Shown piece after piece: positions 60,704-64,000 of a stretch of DNA of 64,000 nt; position 1 is the first letter of the stretch; each line of letters starts with the position of its first letter. The translations under genes were made by a program, and so were the position numbers. This DNA comes from Winogradskyella pacifica. Its GTDB lineage: Bacteria; Bacteroidota; Bacteroidia; Flavobacteriales; Flavobacteriaceae. The DNA lies in NCBI RefSeq assembly GCF_013403915.1, contig NZ_JABFDI010000014.1:54989-118988 (forward strand). Direction: 5' to 3'. A model generated the notes under the pieces. That model searched no databases, was not told the DNA's origin, and worked only from the letters and a program-made list of their open reading frames with translations.

Positions 60704-63700
60704 ATGAACTCAAAAATTACTTTAAACTTTAAAATGCTTAAATCCATTAAGTTGACGGCTTTGCTAGTGCTGTTAACAGTATCAAATGGCTTAATAGCAC
60801 AAACAGAACTTGTATCTCAAGTTTTTCCAACACGGATTACCACAAACTCTCAAATTACAGTATTAGGTACTGGGTTTACAGAAAGTACCTCAGTTAGTAT
60901 AAGTGGTATAAGTGTTAATAATGCGAGTATTACTTTAGTTAGTGATACGGAAATGACTTTTAAAATTTCACATACAGGATCAGTTGATACTTCAGGCGAA
61001 CTTATGTTAGCCGGTACTGCAACAGGTCAAAACATGGAATACGTGAGTCCTACTCCAAAAACATTAAGAAATGGGACGGAGAGTAACGTGACTAAAATAA
61101 CTGAAATCTTTACAACGTATAATGGGTTTTGGAGATCATCACAATGGAAAGCAGATCCTACCAATAATAGTTTAAAACCAAATACAAGTCATGATGTGTT
61201 GGCTTTTACTTATAACGGAGTAACGTATTCTACAGGTGTTAACGATCAGTTGCTTACAGATAATGGTGTTGCGTTTAGTTCACAATTATTTTATGCGTAT
61301 ACCACTAATGGTGTTGACGGTATAACACACCCCAACAATTATTTAGCCATGGCAGATATGATTGATGGACAAGCAGGAGAAGGAACAGCAATAACATCTC
61401 CAGAAATTAGTGGAACTACCGTGTTCGACGTTATTACTGATGGTGTAAACGGTTTAGATATTGGAACTGGTATTACCAACTTTAATGCTACTGCCGATGT
61501 TGAGTTTTTTAGTAGTGGAGGACAGTTAGGAGCTTTGGAAGATGATATTCCAGATTTCTTAATTTCACAGATTGCTGCAGCGGGTAGTACAGATATTTAT
61601 TATTATGCAGATGCTGACAAAAATGTTGTAGGGAGACCTATAAAAATTACCATTAGAGAAGAAACTGAAAATGATGGAGATGCATTATTAGCAAAATGGA
61701 GACTCGACTTATATAGCTTTTTACCTGGTGTTAATTACGGAATTGCGACTCCTACAGTAAGAGCGTTTTCTAACAATGAGGAAAGACCATTACGTATGGT
61801 AGCCTTTAAATTTGAAGATTTTCAAATTGATGATACTAATATTATTGATATCAACAACATAAATATGGTTGCTGGTGGTACTGCCGATCTTGCTTTTCTT
61901 GCCTATAATAGAGGGTCTTTTGATATAAAAACACCTGTAGTTACAGAATATCCATTAGCGAGATATGTATGTAATTTACCAAGTGATTCTAGTATTACAT
62001 TTTCTGCCGTTGCAGAAGTTTCTGGTAACGTTACTGGTGCGCCAGAAGAAACATTATCTTACCAATGGTCTAAATACAATGAACCAATTCCTGGTGCTAA
62101 TAGTAGTACATATACCATTCCTGGTAGCGTAGATGCAGAAAGCTTAGGAAGCTATAAATTAAGAGTAACCAATGCTTTTGGATCTGTTGTAGTACCTGTA
62201 AGCTTATCAATAGGAGGAACTCCTGTATATTGGAATGGTTCTGAATGGCAATTACCTTTAGTTTATGAAAATGCAGGGATCGTAGTTGAGCCTAAAGATA
62301 GAGGTTTAGTGTTTTCTTCTAACTATAATAGCTCTGGTGATATTGAAGGTTGTGATTGTTTAGTACCTGCAGGTAGTAATGTAACCATAGATTCTGGATC
62401 TACACTTAAACTTTATGGTGAAGTCACTGTAGAATCTGGTGCGTCATTAACGTTTGAAGATGGTGCGAGTTTAATTCAAACTAAGATCGTTTCAAGTAAC
62501 GAAAATAGCGGCTCAATTAAAGTGAAACGTAATGTTACAGATTTACATGATAACGATTATGTATTGTGGTCATCACCTGTAGCTAATTTTGATGTATCTA
62601 ATGTTACAGCTCCGCATACCGCTAATGCTTTTAATTGGGATGTAAATACACCTAATGCAAATGGTGTTTCTGGTGATTGGATGCTCACAAGTGGCACAAT
62701 GAGCGCTGGTTTAGGCTATGCTGTAAATGTACCAACTGAATTCGTTTCAACTGGATTTACTGCTAGTTTTGTAGGAAAACCTAATAATGGGGATATTTCT
62801 GTAGATGTTTTTAAATCAACAGGAAATCAGCCTAACCCTGAAGCTAGACATAGAAACCTTATTGGAAACCCATATCCTTCTGCAATTAGTGTAGATCAGT
62901 TATTAGCCGATAATACGTTATTAGAAGGTAATGTAAAACTATGGGCGCATAATACAGCAATCCCAAATACGACAACACCTTTAACGAGTTCTGCTTACCA
63001 AGATTTGAACTACAGCTATGGCGAGCAATATGTAAGCTATAATTTTACAGGTGCTAATCCACCAGAAAGTACAAATGGTTTTATTGGTTCTGGTCAAGGA
63101 TTCTTTGTACAGGTTGATGAAGGTGCAACTGAAGGTTCAGTAACGTTTACAAACGCTATGCGTTCTGATGATGCTGATGTAGCACATGATAATTCTGAAT
63201 TTTACAGAGGAACAAATGATGCTCAAGATTTAGAAAAGCACTTAGTTTGGTTAAGTTTAATTGATGCTACAGATGTTTCTGCAAGTACTTTAGTTGGTTA
63301 TGTAGATGGAGCCACTTTAGGAAAAGATAGACTTTTTGATGCCTATTCTGATGACAACGCAATGCGTATCTATTCTATGGTTAATAATGAAGAAATGGTT
63401 ATTCAAGGTCGTCCTTTACCATTTGAAAATGCTGATGTAGTGCCATTAGGAGTTGAATTACCAGAAAACGGTATTTTTAAAATTGCTATTGGTGATTTAG
63501 ATGGTAGTGTATTTGCGGATACTAGTGTAGGTATTTATCTTGAAGATACGGTTCTAAATACAGAACATGACTTAAGAGAATCTCCATATGCTTTCTCTGG
63601 AGTACAAGGGAAAATTAATGATAGATTTAACTTGCGTTATATAATGTCTTTATCAATTGATGACAATGAAATGTCTAACACTTTTGCTTACGTAAAAGAT

Positions 63701-63898
63701 GGTACATTAAATGTAAGATCTGGTACTGTTATTAAAGACGTTAAAGTATATGATATCAACGGAAGACAAGTAGTTTCTTATGCGTCTAACAGTCAGAATA
63801 ATACATTGAGTGAAAGCTTCCAGTTTTCTAAAGGTGTTTATTTAGCAACGATTACTTTAGAAGGTAATGTTACTGTAACTAAGAAAATTATTAATTAA
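60704..63898 (+). CDS. Large T9SS-secreted protein with IPT/TIG domain, paralogue 2
   Basis: The 1064 residues have the same order as the previous gene: signal peptide, IPT/TIG (VFPTRITTNSQITVLGTGF), unique region, Ig-like (YQWSKYNEPIPGANSSTYTI), GCDCLVPAGSNV, and type A sorting domain (VKVYDINGRQVVSY). Shared blocks include HRNLIGNPYPSA, IGSGQGFFVQV and EFYRGTNDAQ. The start may instead be the ATG at 60734, which gives a more compact signal peptide (MLKSIKLTALLVLL). It is a tandem duplicate, not identical. Confidence 0.88.
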   Translation: MNSKITLNFKMLKSIKLTALLVLLTVSNGLIAQTELVSQVFPTRITTNSQITVLGTGFTESTSVSISGISVNNASITLVSDTEMTFKISHTGSVDTSGELMLAGTATGQNMEYVSPTPKTLRNGTESNVTKITEIFTTYNGFWRSSQWKADPTNNSLKPNTSHDVLAFTYNGVTYSTGVNDQLLTDNGVAFSSQLFYAYTTNGVDGITHPNNYLAMADMIDGQAGEGTAITSPEISGTTVFDVITDGVNGLDIGTGITNFNATADVEFFSSGGQLGALEDDIPDFLISQIAAAGSTDIYYYADADKNVVGRPIKITIREETENDGDALLAKWRLDLYSFLPGVNYGIATPTVRAFSNNEERPLRMVAFKFEDFQIDDTNIIDINNINMVAGGTADLAFLAYNRGSFDIKTPVVTEYPLARYVCNLPSDSSITFSAVAEVSGNVTGAPEETLSYQWSKYNEPIPGANSSTYTIPGSVDAESLGSYKLRVTNAFGSVVVPVSLSIGGTPVYWNGSEWQLPLVYENAGIVVEPKDRGLVFSSNYNSSGDIEGCDCLVPAGSNVTIDSGSTLKLYGEVTVESGASLTFEDGASLIQTKIVSSNENSGSIKVKRNVTDLHDNDYVLWSSPVANFDVSNVTAPHTANAFNWDVNTPNANGVSGDWMLTSGTMSAGLGYAVNVPTEFVSTGFTASFVGKPNNGDISVDVFKSTGNQPNPEARHRNLIGNPYPSAISVDQLLADNTLLEGNVKLWAHNTAIPNTTTPLTSSAYQDLNYSYGEQYVSYNFTGANPPESTNGFIGSGQGFFVQVDEGATEGSVTFTNAMRSDDADVAHDNSEFYRGTNDAQDLEKHLVWLSLIDATDVSASTLVGYVDGATLGKDRLFDAYSDDNAMRIYSMVNNEEMVIQGRPLPFENADVVPLGVELPENGIFKIAIGDLDGSVFADTSVGIYLEDTVLNTEHDLRESPYAFSGVQGKINDRFNLRYIMSLSIDDNEMSNTFAYVKDGTLNVRSGTVIKDVKVYDINGRQVVSYASNSQNNTLSESFQFSKGVYLATITLEGNVTVTKKIIN

Positions 63899-63926
63899 GG
63901 ATTAATTCACTTAATTGCAGAACTAA

Positions 63927-63961
63927 AAGAGGTCGTCTAAAAACAATTTAGGCGACCTTTT
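63927..63961 (+). terminator. Terminator of the secreted protein genes
   Basis: An inverted repeat (AGGTCGTCTAAA / TTTAGGCGACCT with G-T pairs) is followed by TTTAATTTTT. Its sequence resembles the terminator at 840-880. Confidence 0.82.
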
Positions 63962-64000
63962 AATTTTTAATCATGTTGGTTTTATTGTTAAGATACTTGA

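Overview
The window comes from a marine-type member of the Flavobacteriaceae (Bacteroidota). This is inferred from several lines: low G+C; an SprE-type gliding/type IX secretion lipoprotein; two large secreted proteins ending in type A C-terminal sorting domains; many families largely confined to this group (DUF4837, DUF6909, DUF6341, DUF6427, DUF5687, DUF4292, DUF4254); an ATP synthase operon lacking the beta and epsilon genes; and recurrent TAnnTTTG elements, the Bacteroidota sigma-factor -7 motif, in front of genes. No rRNA, tRNA, insertion sequence, prophage or CRISPR array was seen. The genus cannot be fixed from the sequence alone.

Layout. 1-5.3 kb: a DUF4837 protein (cut by the left edge), tatA, a membrane-anchored M23 endopeptidase, a GH3-type adenylating enzyme and a DUF6909 protein whose C-terminal part looks like a nucleoside phosphorylase/nucleosidase. 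5.3-23 kb: a surface polysaccharide locus with a Wzz-like chain-length protein, the four dTDP-rhamnose genes (rfbBACD), an opposite-strand pair (pyruvyl transferase plus nitroreductase-like protein), a Wzx-like flippase, two Wzy/ligase-type membrane proteins, three glycosyltransferases, two tandem paralogous initiating sugar-phosphate transferases, and a CapK-like adenylating enzyme. 23-29 kb: housekeeping (purD, upp, DUF6341/DUF6427, DUF4254 plus GT9, an NAD(P)H:2Fe-2S oxidoreductase). 29.3-34.2 kb: a PadR-led operon of three paralogous four-helix membrane proteins followed by a DUF5687 permease and an ABC ATPase. 34.6-43.5 kb: sprE, a bactofilin and the F1Fo operon atpZ-DUF6168-atpBEFHAG. 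43.6-46.2 kb: an alpha/beta hydrolase co-transcribed with an ECF sigma factor and a membrane protein, then a frameshifted lipoprotein gene. 46.4-56.5 kb: a second flippase, dut, a nucleotidyltransferase, a TPR protein, DUF4292, an EnvC-like M23 protein, a thioesterase, a SPOR/HU-like protein and dprA. 57.3-63.9 kb: two tandem paralogous secreted proteins of more than 1000 residues.

How the genes work together. rfbBACD supply dTDP-L-rhamnose. The initiating transferases load the first sugar phosphate onto the lipid carrier, the GT2 and GT4 enzymes extend the repeat unit, the flippase exports it, and the Wzy/ligase-like proteins polymerise or ligate it under the Wzz-like protein. SprE serves the type IX system that would export the two large C-terminal-domain proteins. 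The M23 and SPOR proteins act on the cell wall.

The best candidate for an under-described system is the PadR operon at 29.3-34.2 kb. It pairs an autoregulatory-looking operator with three tandem membrane proteins sharing one N-terminal signature and a dedicated ABC exporter. Other strong points are the DUF6909 C-terminal fold, the paired initiating transferases, the hairpin between atpE and atpF, three intergenic heptamer arrays, a palindromic element repeated four times, and a single-base frameshift in a lipoprotein gene.
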